Below are positions 43,626 to 52,880 of a stretch of 64,000 nucleotides of DNA, piece after piece (the stretch's first letter is position 1; the number at the start of each line of letters is the position of its first letter). The DNA comes from CAWHPS01 sp963831235 (GTDB lineage: Bacteria; Fibrobacterota; OXYB2-FULL-49-7; JAEUSG01), in assembly GCA_963831235.1 (NCBI GenBank), contig CAWHPS010000059.1:124001-188000 (forward strand). Reading direction: 5' to 3'. The position numbers and the translations under genes are program-made. The notes under the pieces are model-generated. The model searched no databases. It saw only the letters and a program-made list of their open reading frames with translations, and was not told the origin of the DNA.

Positions 43626-44933
43626 CAGTTGTATTTTCTAAATACAGGTTTGATCGAAGGTCCTACAAGATAGTTATTAATACCATCTGATAAGGCTTTT
43701 TTATAAACTTTCAAGACATTTTCCACTGCCTGCAATGTTAAGTTTAATTCATTCTGAGTATGTGAATTACTAAGAGCTATCCAAGGCATTAATATATTGT
43801 TTTTTATCATTTCCTGGGAAAACAACGTCCTAAACTCCATGGAGACCACCCCTTCCGCGTCTTTACATACATAGTTCGGGGTGGCGGGCAATCCTACCAC
43901 TGAAAACTGATTTAATAAACCCAGCGTAGAAGAAATACTATTCATTCCATCTATAAGCTTACGTCCATATGACCATAAATTGTTAATTACATTTTCTTCT
44001 TTAATAATATTAATTGTTTCAACAAGAGCGCCCAATCCACTCATTTCAGCCCCATGAGTAGTTGACAGAAGAAAAAGCCTTTCCTTACCTGCGTCCTTAA
44101 TCCCACCTAATTCCATTATTTCCCGCTTGCCCATTAAAGCCGCTACAGAAAACCCATTGGCTATTCCTTTACCAAAGGTACATAAATCTGGAATAATATC
44201 AAAGTATTTCATTGCACCTTTTAAATCAACTCGAAAGCCGGTTATCATCTCATCTAAAATAAAAACAGCCCCATTATCTTTGCATAATTTTTGCACTTTA
44301 TGCAGAAACTTGTCTTTTGGCTCATCAGTAGTTATCGGCTCCATAATTACAGAGGAAATTTGCCCCGGATATCTTTCAAAAAGCTTCTTTAGAGAATCAA
44401 GATCATTGTAATTAAAATTTACCGTTAATTGTGATATTTCATGAGGAATTCCTTTTGTCAGTCTGGGTATCTCCTATAAACCAGTCATCGAAAGAAAAGA
44501 ACGGGTGTTGGGCACACCTGGCAATGTATTTCCTCCCGGTAAATGCACGGGCAAGCTTTACTGCTGCAGTTGTAACATTCGATCCATTCTTGGCAAATTT
44601 AACCATGTCCATTCCATCAATTGTATTTACCATTAATTCAGCAGCCTCAAGTTCAATTAAGGAGGCCCTTGTCAGATTATTCCCGTTTTCTATTTGACGA
44701 AAAGCCGCCTGATTAACCCTACGATTGTTGTAACCTAGCGTTACAGCCCTTAGTCCCATACCATAATCAAGAAATTTGTTTCCCTTTGCATCAAAAACAT
44801 ACGCACCGTCACCTCGAGCAAGAATTTGGGGGGCATTTGAGGGGTACTGATCATCACCTCGGCTGTATGTGTGCGCTCCTCCAGGTATTACCCTATTCAG
44901 GCGTTCACTATAATCCATTTTTGAAGCCACCAT
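43625..44933 (-). pseudogene. Class III aminotransferase (GSA-aminomutase-like), one-base frameshift
   Basis: Two adjacent frames make one PLP enzyme of about 435 residues. The first (44933 to 44439) has PGGAHTYSRGDDQYP, FLDYGMGLRAVTLGYNN and FAKNGSNVTTAAVKLARAFT. The second (to 43625) has VIMEPIT, FILDEMITGF and the Schiff-base Lys in LCTFGKGIANGFSVAAL. The frame change lies at the T4 tract 44453-44456; dropping one base gives DKGIPHEISQL and a continuous protein. It may be a real mutation or an indel error. Relatives transfer amino groups within sugar precursors. Several start codons are possible at 44933-44918; AAGGAG favours GTG 44930. Confidence 0.82.
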
Positions 44934-45903
44934 AACTCCTTTCTATTTTATCAAGGATTTCAAGTACCTTTAAATCATCTGCAAGCGTATTAGGAAATTT
45001 AAAATCACTATTAATGCTTTTTATAAAAGCGGATAATTCATCAATGTACATGTTTTCAATTATATTCTTATTATAACCAGTTGCAACAGGACTTTCCGGC
45101 TGATGAAAAGTTACCCATCGTTTTGAATCTGCCTCGAATAATTTTAAGGCACCATCATTCCAGTTCCAGAGCAATTGGGCTTTTTCGAGATTGAGAATCA
45201 AATTACGCGTCGCATATCTTGCCGCCACATCAACAATAATGCTGCCAAAATATGTTTTATAATCCAACAAAAAAGCGTAGGTATCGTCTATTTCCGCTCC
45301 AACTTCTAATGTTTTTCCAAAAACGCCTTTTACATCTGAAGGCCAACCCATGGTATCGACAATCCATGTTAATTCAAATGGAACAATTTCACGCCCGCCA
45401 CCCGTTCGACGATTGGAAACATAAAAGTCTTTAACATTCTCCCAAGGATGCCAATCTGGTAAAAATTGACCTGAATGATAAGTAAAATTGGTAATTTTAC
45501 CATATTTTTCAGATTTTAATATATTTTTAATATCTTTTATAACGGGATGAAACCTGAAAGTACATGAAGGCGCAATAAAAATATTCTTCCTGTTGTATTT
45601 AACAATTTCTGCAACATGTTCCAATAATACACTTGCTTCTACAAATGCTGGCTTTTCATGATTTATTGCCAGCTTAATATATTTGTTATGAATATCCGGT
45701 GGCGTCGATATAATGAAAACATCAAATTCTCTTAAAATCTTATCATTGGTTCCAGATATGGTTTGAATCTTATATATTTGTTCAGCCTCGCATTGCCTGT
45801 CTTTTCTAATATCATAACCGTAAATATTTTTATGCCCCAATGATTTAAGACATCTAATTCTTCGTTTACCCATGGAGCCTAAACCGATAATTAGAAATTT
45901 CAT
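44908..45903 (-). CDS. ptmF: Gfo/Idh-type oxidoreductase, PtmF-like
   Basis: A 331-residue NAD(P)-binding protein. IIGLGSMGKRRIRCLKSLGH is the Rossmann start, ISTPPDIHNKYIKLAIN follows, and EASVLLEH replaces the usual EKP region. It matches the ptmF position in Campylobacter legionaminic loci, between ptmE/ptmB and ptmA. The start 45903 has AGGGGA upstream and overlaps the legF stop as ATGA. Confidence 0.75.
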   Translation of the reverse strand: MKFLIIGLGSMGKRRIRCLKSLGHKNIYGYDIRKDRQCEAEQIYKIQTISGTNDKILREFDVFIISTPPDIHNKYIKLAINHEKPAFVEASVLLEHVAEIVKYNRKNIFIAPSCTFRFHPVIKDIKNILKSEKYGKITNFTYHSGQFLPDWHPWENVKDFYVSNRRTGGGREIVPFELTWIVDTMGWPSDVKGVFGKTLEVGAEIDDTYAFLLDYKTYFGSIIVDVAARYATRNLILNLEKAQLLWNWNDGALKLFEADSKRWVTFHQPESPVATGYNKNIIENMYIDELSAFIKSINSDFKFPNTLADDLKVLEILDKIERSYGGFKNGL

Positions 45904-46616
45904 ATTTCCCCTATCTTGTATTTGATTATAGTTTCGATACAAAGAAAATCATAAATATCATCTACTTCATAACACTGCCATCGTTCAATAAGAAACGGAA
46001 TAATATTTTCGGTGTAAAAAGAGTGCTCTTTCCTAAAGACAGAAGTTTTTATCATATATATGACACCATAGGGAAAATATGCTTTATCAGCTTGTTGGCG
46101 TTGATGAATTTTATTTAAATTAGAAACATATGGCATAATTTTATTATTTCTATCCACTTTTTTTACTATCATCGGATGTTCCATGTGAACTTCACCTAGA
46201 CTAACAATGCCATCAGCCGTATTGTCAACATTTAATAGTTCAACCGCAGCATCAATATCCGTTCTTTTTCTCAATGGCGAGGTCGGTTCCAATAAAATAA
46301 TATATTCAAATTGACTATTAATTGATTCGTAGTAGTTTAACACATGCGATACTACATCCATTGATGAAGACACATCCGATGATAGTTCATCAGGACGCAA
46401 GAAAGGCACTTTAACTCCAAACTCTTCTGATACTTTCGAAATATTAATGCAGTCCGTACTTACAAATATTTCATCAATATATTTTGATTGCTTTGCCTGC
46501 TGAATGGTCCAACCAATAAGCGGTTTTCCCTGGAGAGGTTTTATATTTTTTCCAGGCAACCCTTTACTTCCACCACGGGCAGGAATTATTGCAAGGATAC
46601 TTTTCTTATTGTTCAT
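45900..46616 (-). CDS. legF: CMP-legionaminate/acylneuraminate synthetase
   Basis: A 238-residue cytidylyltransferase. AIIPARGGSKGLPGKNIKPL is the CTP-binding signature, STDCINISKVSEEFG and LEPTSPLRKRTDID follow. It is the NeuA/PtmB family that charges nonulosonic acids with CMP. The legB-legC-legG-legI context makes legionaminic acid the likely substrate rather than sialic or pseudaminic acid. Confidence 0.9.
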   Translation of the reverse strand: MNNKKSILAIIPARGGSKGLPGKNIKPLQGKPLIGWTIQQAKQSKYIDEIFVSTDCINISKVSEEFGVKVPFLRPDELSSDVSSSMDVVSHVLNYYESINSQFEYIILLEPTSPLRKRTDIDAAVELLNVDNTADGIVSLGEVHMEHPMIVKKVDRNNKIMPYVSNLNKIHQRQQADKAYFPYGVIYMIKTSVFRKEHSFYTENIIPFLIERWQCYEVDDIYDFLCIETIIKYKIGEI

Positions 46617-46619
46617 AAC

Positions 46620-47666
46620 TTAGCTTTTAATATGTTTGATGAATTCCTGTACCTTATGATAATCTGCGGGCTTGCCTATATCTATCCAATAACCAATGAG
46701 GGGAAAACGTACAACTTTATACCCTTGTGCAATAAGTAACTCAACAAATTCAGTTGCATCAAAGAAAGTCCCCATAGGAATAAGATCTAATAACTTTTTC
46801 TTGACAAGATAGATTCCGCCATTCGCATAATAGTTGTAGGTAGGCTTTTCCTGTAAACCCCTTATATACCTATCTTCCAGCTTTAAAATTCCGTAGGGGA
46901 TAGATACAGAATAAGGTACGGCCGCTACCGATAAATCTGCGCTATGTTTGGAGAAATGATCATAGAACTCCTCTAAATCTATGTTTGTGAACAGATCCGA
47001 ATTCATTATTAGTACAGTATCGTTATGAAAATTCGTAATAAATTTTACCGAGCCCATGGTACCATAATAATTCGGTTCCCTAATACAGGATATCTTTACA
47101 TCATCCCTTGCTACAGCAAAATGTGATTCAATTTGTTCTGCTAAATAGTTAACAGTGATATGAATATGCTCCACTCCGAAATGTAGTAATCGTTCTATGT
47201 TATAATCAATAATTGCCTTATTACCCACTTTAAGCAAAGGCTTAGGTGTTTTTTCAGTTAAAGGTAATAATCGTTCGCCTTTCCCACCTGCCATTAATAC
47301 TGCATCTATCGGTAAAACCGACTGTTTTTCAACAAGATTATAAACTTTACAGATTTTGCCATCAGCATCAACACAAGGTAGAAGCTTGATGTCGTCGACT
47401 CGACATTTTTTAATTTTAGCTGGAGTTATTTCATTAATTTGAATTTTTATAAAATTTTTATTCATTGCGGATCGAGTAGTTTCATCAATACCAATTCCTG
47501 ATATTAAGGCTCTGCGTATATCGCCATCAGTAAGTGTTCCAACTAATCGCTGAGCATCATCAACAACAAACAAGCATAAAATCCCGCCAGAATTTTGGTT
47601 GATTTTAATCAACCCTTCTCGAATAGATGCACTATCAGATATAAGATGTCTTGTATAATTCTTCAT
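46620..47666 (-). CDS. ptmE: PtmE-like nucleotidyltransferase with CBS pair
   Basis: A 348-residue fusion. The first ~120 residues are two CBS domains (IKINQNSGGILCLFVVDDAQ, VGTLTDGDIRRALI). The rest is a sugar-phosphate nucleotidyltransferase: VLMAGGKGERLLPLTEKTPK, LLKVGNKAIIDYNIERL, and NSDL (metal site). In Campylobacter PtmE makes GDP-GlcN for the legionaminic pathway, so this route probably uses GDP-linked intermediates. It is one base from legG. Confidence 0.87.
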   Translation of the reverse strand: MKNYTRHLISDSASIREGLIKINQNSGGILCLFVVDDAQRLVGTLTDGDIRRALISGIGIDETTRSAMNKNFIKIQINEITPAKIKKCRVDDIKLLPCVDADGKICKVYNLVEKQSVLPIDAVLMAGGKGERLLPLTEKTPKPLLKVGNKAIIDYNIERLLHFGVEHIHITVNYLAEQIESHFAVARDDVKISCIREPNYYGTMGSVKFITNFHNDTVLIMNSDLFTNIDLEEFYDHFSKHSADLSVAAVPYSVSIPYGILKLEDRYIRGLQEKPTYNYYANGGIYLVKKKLLDLIPMGTFFDATEFVELLIAQGYKVVRFPLIGYWIDIGKPADYHKVQEFIKHIKS

Positions 47667-47667
47667 T

Positions 47668-48828
47668 CTATGCCTTTATATTATAGAACTTTTTCCCCAC
47701 GAGATCGTCTATCCTATAACTTTTAAGAACAGTAAAGATTTCTTCTATAGTATTTGCTTTTTGATAGGGATTTAAGCTACCCTGACAGGACTTTTTAAAT
47801 TTAGAAGATAATATTAATATAAGCTTTTCTACAACATCTTCAAATGTGGGTTCACAATCTATAACGGTACCGGCTTTTGCTCGCCCTTTTTGTCTATTTC
47901 CGATATTAAGGGTTGGAATGCCAAATGAAGGAACCTCTATCAGGCCACTTGATGAATTACCAACAACAGCAGAAACATACTTCAATACTGATAAGTATCT
48001 GAGTTGACCAAGGGAAGGAAAGGCTGCAAATCGAGATTTGTTTTCTTCTACAAACTCATTGATCCTCTGAATAATAATATGTCCATTGGTGTCGGAATTA
48101 GGAAGAGTGATTATGCCTCTTAAATCATTTATAGATTTTAAGGCCTGCAATATATTTTGTATCTGCTTATCAGCAGTATGATTTTCCAATGTTACTGGGT
48201 GAAAAGTGACCAACACACATTTCTCACCAAATTTAAAATTAAGACTCTCCTCCAATTCCTTTTTTGATATAAGTTGAAAATACCGAATATTATCAATTCC
48301 GATAGCACCTACATTAAACACCATATTTGGATTTTCACCCAACTGAATCACTCTATTTCGATACTCATCAGTTGAAGTAAAATGTAGATGGCTCATTTTG
48401 GTAACAGCATGTCGGATAGTGTCATCATAAGCCCCTTCGGTGATTTCACCGCCATGTAAATGTGCTATAGGAATTTTATAAAACAGAGCCGTGCTGGCAG
48501 CCGCTAAAATCTCAAACCGGTCACCTACTACTACCAACAAATCGGGTTTCAAATCCTCGTAGGCATCGGCAAACCCAATAATAGCTAATCCTACAGATTT
48601 TGCCGTACCATTAGCTGTATCAGATGATAGTAACATTTCAACTTTTTTATCTATCCGGAACCCATCTTTCTCGATTTCTTTATAGGTAAGTCCAAATTCG
48701 GGAGAAAGGTGCATATTGGTTGCAATAATTTGTAAACACAACTCTGTATCCGCCTGTATCAATTTCATCAAGCGGCTGAACAGGCCATATTCGGCCCTGC
48801 TACCCGTAACAAAACATATTTTTCTCAT
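47668..48828 (-). CDS. legG: Hydrolysing 2-epimerase (LegG/NeuC family)
   Basis: A 386-residue GT-B-fold epimerase. VTGSRAEYGLFSRLMKLIQ, VVGDRFEILAAASTALF, HLHGGEITEGAYDDTIRHAV and VVGNSSSGLIEVPSFGIP carry the UDP/GDP-binding and catalytic residues of the WecB/NeuC family. It releases the free 2-epimerised diamino sugar used by LegI. It overlaps legI by 4 bases. Confidence 0.9.
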   Translation of the reverse strand: MRKICFVTGSRAEYGLFSRLMKLIQADTELCLQIIATNMHLSPEFGLTYKEIEKDGFRIDKKVEMLLSSDTANGTAKSVGLAIIGFADAYEDLKPDLLVVVGDRFEILAAASTALFYKIPIAHLHGGEITEGAYDDTIRHAVTKMSHLHFTSTDEYRNRVIQLGENPNMVFNVGAIGIDNIRYFQLISKKELEESLNFKFGEKCVLVTFHPVTLENHTADKQIQNILQALKSINDLRGIITLPNSDTNGHIIIQRINEFVEENKSRFAAFPSLGQLRYLSVLKYVSAVVGNSSSGLIEVPSFGIPTLNIGNRQKGRAKAGTVIDCEPTFEDVVEKLILILSSKFKKSCQGSLNPYQKANTIEEIFTVLKSYRIDDLVGKKFYNIKA

Positions 48829-49829
48829 GGCTCAATTAGGTCATCCGGTTGATAATTTCTTTTAGCCTTTTTGTTGATCATTATATCCCACAGCATAGGA
48901 GACACACCATTACCGGGCCGCTTTACCGTCAGATTATCTATTGTAAACATCTCACCCACTTTAATTATTTTAGCAGCCACAATACTTTTTCGTGCCGCTT
49001 CTTTGTTTTTTATCTCACTCGCAAATGGTATTTTAATTCCATTACCCATCGCAGCCTCAACAATTCGTATCCCTTCTATCATCTTTTTAAGTTCATCCGG
49101 CTCAAGCGAGGCTCGATGATCAGGACCTTTCATGTTCTTATCGAGTGTAAAATGCTTTTCAATTACAGTAGCACCCATAGCGGCAGCAGCCAAGGCAATT
49201 ACAATACCTTGCGTATGATCGCTATAACCTATTTTGACATTAAACGTTTTAGCAATGGTATTCATTGCTTTTAAATTCACCTCATCCACGGGTGCCGGGT
49301 ACTCTGTAGTACAATGCAGAACAGTTATATCTTCGCGAACCAAACCTCCTTTTATTAATAGATCCAAAGCCGCCTTAATTTCATTAATATCAGCCATGCC
49401 AGTGCTCAAAAGTACTTTTTTTCCTTTACTTGCGATATGCTGTAGGTATGGTTTATTTGTGATCTCACCTGATGGTATTTTAAATAATTCAATTCCAATA
49501 CTTTCAAGATAATCAATACTTTCCACATCAAAACCTGTTGAAAGAAATTTAATTCCTTTTATATCTGCATAAGTAATTAATTCATCATGCATGCTTGGAG
49601 TCAACTCCAATTTTTTCAGCATATTAATTTGGAAATTGTCTTTATCGATAATATTTTTCTTCTGATAATCTGCCTTTTTAGCCTTTTTACTTACAAGGTT
49701 TTCCGCCTTAAATGTTTGGAATTTTACATAGTCTGCTCCGGCATCCACGGCTACATCTATAAGTTGCTTTGCTATTTTAATGGAGCCATTATGGTTTACT
49801 CCAGCTTCTGCTATAATAGTAATACTCAT
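48825..49829 (-). CDS. legI: Legionaminic acid synthase (NeuB family)
   Basis: A 334-residue enzyme with an N-terminal TIM barrel (IAEAGVNHNGSIKIAKQLID, ADYVKFQTFKAENL, LLSTGMADINEI, HCTTEYPAP, GYSDHT, EKHFTLDK) and a C-terminal SAF antifreeze-like domain (ARKSIVAAKIIKVGEMFTID, RPGNGVSP). It condenses the 6-carbon sugar with phosphoenolpyruvate to the 9-carbon acid. Flanking 4-base overlaps show tight coupling. Confidence 0.92.
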   Translation of the reverse strand: MSITIIAEAGVNHNGSIKIAKQLIDVAVDAGADYVKFQTFKAENLVSKKAKKADYQKKNIIDKDNFQINMLKKLELTPSMHDELITYADIKGIKFLSTGFDVESIDYLESIGIELFKIPSGEITNKPYLQHIASKGKKVLLSTGMADINEIKAALDLLIKGGLVREDITVLHCTTEYPAPVDEVNLKAMNTIAKTFNVKIGYSDHTQGIVIALAAAAMGATVIEKHFTLDKNMKGPDHRASLEPDELKKMIEGIRIVEAAMGNGIKIPFASEIKNKEAARKSIVAAKIIKVGEMFTIDNLTVKRPGNGVSPMLWDIMINKKAKRNYQPDDLIEP

Positions 49830-50728
49830 GCTCGACCCTCGAGCCTATCTCCAACTTTAAGTTTTATCGATGTTTCTATTTCAGATATTTCGATAAAGCT
49901 ATCTTCTGTTTTCACATAAAATCCTTTTTCAGTTTTTGCTATCAATTGTCCTGGAGTGTTTATAAACTCTGGCGCATTAGTTACCATTTCCGCCTTGTTT
50001 ATTTTAACTACTTCACCATTAAAATAAGCTGTACCTTTTGGACCAGGGGACGAAATTGATCTAATAAAATTAAATAGACCTCGTGAACTCGATTTCCAAT
50101 TTATAACTTCATCACCCGGACCTCTTTTCCCACAATAGAAACCCACTGGATGAATATTATTTTGTTTAATTATCTTATGGTCACCATTTTGCAATAACTT
50201 TATTGCATCGTATAATATTTTGGGGCATTCCTCATAAGCTTTTTCAAGAAGGGTCTTATAATTATCTAAATCTGTAATAGGATATGTTCGTTGCAATATA
50301 ATGTCTCCGGTATCAACTCCCTCATCAATAAAATGCACTGTTATCCCAAACTCTTTTTCGTCATTAATCAATGCCCAATTCAAAATATTTCTTCCCCTAT
50401 AGAACGGCAATTTCCCAGCATGGCAATTTATCGTATTATGCTTTGGTAAAAAAATGACATCTTTCCTAAAAATCTGATCAAAACTCATTGAAACAAAAAG
50501 ATCACACTCATACGATTTAGCTTTTTCAATAAATTCCTTTGAATTTACTTTCACAGGACATAAATAATCAATATTATATTTTTTTGAATATATTTGAAGG
50601 GTATCGTCTAAAGTATCGCTTCTTGGTACAATAAAACATATCTTTATTGTTTCATCAATAACCAATCTTTTAAAAGCCTTATGTGACCAAGGTCCGTCAG
50701 CAAAATAACCGATTTTAAATTTATTCAT
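49826..50728 (-). CDS. Sugar N-formyltransferase-like protein
   Basis: A 300-residue protein of the methionyl-tRNA-formyltransferase/ArnA fold. The catalytic Asn-His-Asp are in TINCHAGKLPFYRGRNILNW and HFIDEGVDTGDIILQ. It uses N10-formyl-tetrahydrofolate to formylate an amino sugar. In the well-studied legionaminic route an acetyltransferase (LegH) acts between LegC and LegG; here the formyltransferase occupies that slot, predicting an N-formyl product, although the distant GNAT could still act as LegH. It starts 16 bases after legC. Confidence 0.85.
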   Translation of the reverse strand: MNKFKIGYFADGPWSHKAFKRLVIDETIKICFIVPRSDTLDDTLQIYSKKYNIDYLCPVKVNSKEFIEKAKSYECDLFVSMSFDQIFRKDVIFLPKHNTINCHAGKLPFYRGRNILNWALINDEKEFGITVHFIDEGVDTGDIILQRTYPITDLDNYKTLLEKAYEECPKILYDAIKLLQNGDHKIIKQNNIHPVGFYCGKRGPGDEVINWKSSSRGLFNFIRSISSPGPKGTAYFNGEVVKINKAEMVTNAPEFINTPGQLIAKTEKGFYVKTEDSFIEISEIETSIKLKVGDRLEGRA

Positions 50729-50743
50729 TATTATTATACAGCT

Positions 50744-51883
50744 CTATATTATCACGCTACTCGGAATATTCACAACTCTCATTTCTAAGTGTTCAGCGTT
50801 CGACAAGTCACTTCGCTTATAGTCTTTAAACATAGTCAGTTTATTCATCAATCTCCAAGCTGGCCTAGTCATTACGCCATGCTCATTGGTGTATATTATA
50901 AAATGCTGCTGCTCTTCTTTTTTTGCAAACACTAAAGTATTAAGCCAATAATTAGAACAAGAATCTTTTGGTTCCGAAACGAAATCAATCCCAATATCTT
51001 TGAAAAACTTACTATACATTGATGCAAGTTCACGTTTTTTCTCTATAAACAAATCCAACTGCTCCATTTGTGCGCACCCAAGGGCTGCATTCAAATTCGG
51101 CATGCGATAATTGTACCCGATTTGGTCATGAACAAATTCCCACTTATGAGGTATCTTTGCCTGGGTTGTCAAATGCTTGGCAAGTTTTGCCAAATCGTCA
51201 TCATTTGTAAGCAACATACCGCCGCCGCCCGTAGTTATGGTCTTATTTCCATTAAAACTTAATACACCCACCCTCCCAAAAGTTCCCGTGTGTCTGCCCT
51301 TATACCTACTCCCAATACTTTCAGCGGCATCTTCAACCAATTCGATGTTATATTTTTTGCATAAGATCACCAGCTCGTCCAGTTTTACAGGATGCCCGAA
51401 AGTATGCATCGGCACACAAGCCTTAATTCTTCTATTGCTTGTTTTGTTATAGCATTCATTGTTTCTTAATTCCGCATTTTCTGCCAGCCACTTCTCCATT
51501 TTAAGCGCAGAAAGACCCATGGTGTCCATGTCAACATCAATAAATACAGGATGCGCATTAGCATAAGAAATAGCATTCACTGTTGCAATAAAAGTAAGGG
51601 GTTGAGTTATTACTTCATCATTATCCTTAACACCAACCAGTAATAACGCAAGATGAAGGGCATTTGTTCCATTTACACAAGCAATCGCTCTTTTTGCACC
51701 AGTATATTCAGATACCATAGCCTCAAATCTGTCAACAAACTTTCCAACGCTTGATACGAATGTCGAGTCAACACATTCCGATAAATATTGCTTTTCTTTG
51801 CCGATAAAACATGGTTCATGCAATGGAATAATCTCTTTATTGCCAAAAAGTTGTTTAATATATGCTACAATATTGCTATACAT
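50744..51883 (-). CDS. legC: LegC-type sugar 4-aminotransferase
   Basis: A 379-residue DegT-family enzyme beginning VAYIKQLFGNKEIIPLHEPC. CVNGTNALHLALLL, EVITQPLTFIATVNA, ELVEDAAESIGSRY and SFNGNKTITTGGGGML (Schiff-base Lys) are present. The insert with INRRIKAC-like text (NRRIKACVPMHTFGHP) and the leader are typical of the LegC group that aminates the 4-keto sugar made by LegB. It overlaps legB by 8 bases. Confidence 0.88.
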   Translation of the reverse strand: MYSNIVAYIKQLFGNKEIIPLHEPCFIGKEKQYLSECVDSTFVSSVGKFVDRFEAMVSEYTGAKRAIACVNGTNALHLALLLVGVKDNDEVITQPLTFIATVNAISYANAHPVFIDVDMDTMGLSALKMEKWLAENAELRNNECYNKTSNRRIKACVPMHTFGHPVKLDELVILCKKYNIELVEDAAESIGSRYKGRHTGTFGRVGVLSFNGNKTITTGGGGMLLTNDDDLAKLAKHLTTQAKIPHKWEFVHDQIGYNYRMPNLNAALGCAQMEQLDLFIEKKRELASMYSKFFKDIGIDFVSEPKDSCSNYWLNTLVFAKKEEQQHFIIYTNEHGVMTRPAWRLMNKLTMFKDYKRSDLSNAEHLEMRVVNIPSSVII

Positions 51884-52850
51884 TGTAAATATCGGCCTTG
51901 TACTTTTTCAAATTATCCTTGTTTAGAAACCATTCTATTGTTTCCTTCAAGCCGTCTCTTATTGAATAACTCGGTTCAAATCCGGTAAGTGATCTTATTT
52001 TTGTATTATCTCCCCAGAGACGAAACACCTCTGAATTCTGGGGACGAACCCGTTGTTGGTCTTCAATAAAATCAACCTTCTCGCCCATTATTTCGGAAAT
52101 CAATTTTAATACATCGCGAACAGAGATTTCATAATTACTGGCAATATTGACTTCCTGTCCAACAGCAGCATTACAGTCCGCCAATTCAACAAATCCTCTG
52201 CATGTATCTTTAACATAATTAAAATCACGTGTAGGGGATAAATCACCAAGCTTTATTTCACGCGCACCGTTGGCAATCTGTGTAATTATGGTAGGAATAA
52301 CCGCTCGTGCGGATTGACGCGGCCCATAAGTGTTGAAGGGGCGAACAATGACTACAGGGAGTTGAAATGTATTGTAGAAACTCAACGCCATTGCATCAGC
52401 GCCGATTTTTGATGCAGAATATGGCGATTGTGGTTGCTTTGGATGTTTTTCATCAATTGGGACATATTGCGCAGTTCCATAAACTTCGGAAGTGGATGTA
52501 ATTAAAACTCGTTTAACTCCATTTTCTTTAGCAGCTTGGCAGATGTTTAATGTACCCTTGACATTCGTATCAACATAGCTATCTGGAGCCACATACGAAT
52601 ATGGAATAGCTATAAGGGCCGCTAAATGGAAAACGACATCCACGTTTGCCATGACACTTTTACAAAAATACGGATCACGTACATCACCAGACACAACTTC
52701 CAGATTGGGATTTTGAATCCCCTCGAGCCAACCCCAATTATTAAAAGAATTGTAATATGACAAAGCTTTAACTTTGTATTGCTTTTGCAAAAGCATTTCT
52801 GTCAAATGTGAGCCAATAAAACCATCAGCACCAGTAATTAATATCTTCAT
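51876..52850 (-). CDS. legB: LegB-type nucleotide-sugar 4,6-dehydratase
   Basis: A 324-residue extended SDR: ITGADGFIGSHLTEMLLQ, VFHLAALIAIPYSYVAPDSY, TSTSEVYGTAQYVPIDEKHP and YSASKIGADAMAL (catalytic Tyr and Lys), PFNTYGPRQSARAVIPTII. The phrase VPIDEKHPKQPQSPYSASK is typical of LegB. It makes the 4-keto-6-deoxy intermediate for LegC. Confidence 0.9.
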   Translation of the reverse strand: MKILITGADGFIGSHLTEMLLQKQYKVKALSYYNSFNNWGWLEGIQNPNLEVVSGDVRDPYFCKSVMANVDVVFHLAALIAIPYSYVAPDSYVDTNVKGTLNICQAAKENGVKRVLITSTSEVYGTAQYVPIDEKHPKQPQSPYSASKIGADAMALSFYNTFQLPVVIVRPFNTYGPRQSARAVIPTIITQIANGAREIKLGDLSPTRDFNYVKDTCRGFVELADCNAAVGQEVNIASNYEISVRDVLKLISEIMGEKVDFIEDQQRVRPQNSEVFRLWGDNTKIRSLTGFEPSYSIRDGLKETIEWFLNKDNLKKYKADIYNV

Positions 52851-52880
52851 AATCCCTATTAAATTAAAATGATATGGTAA

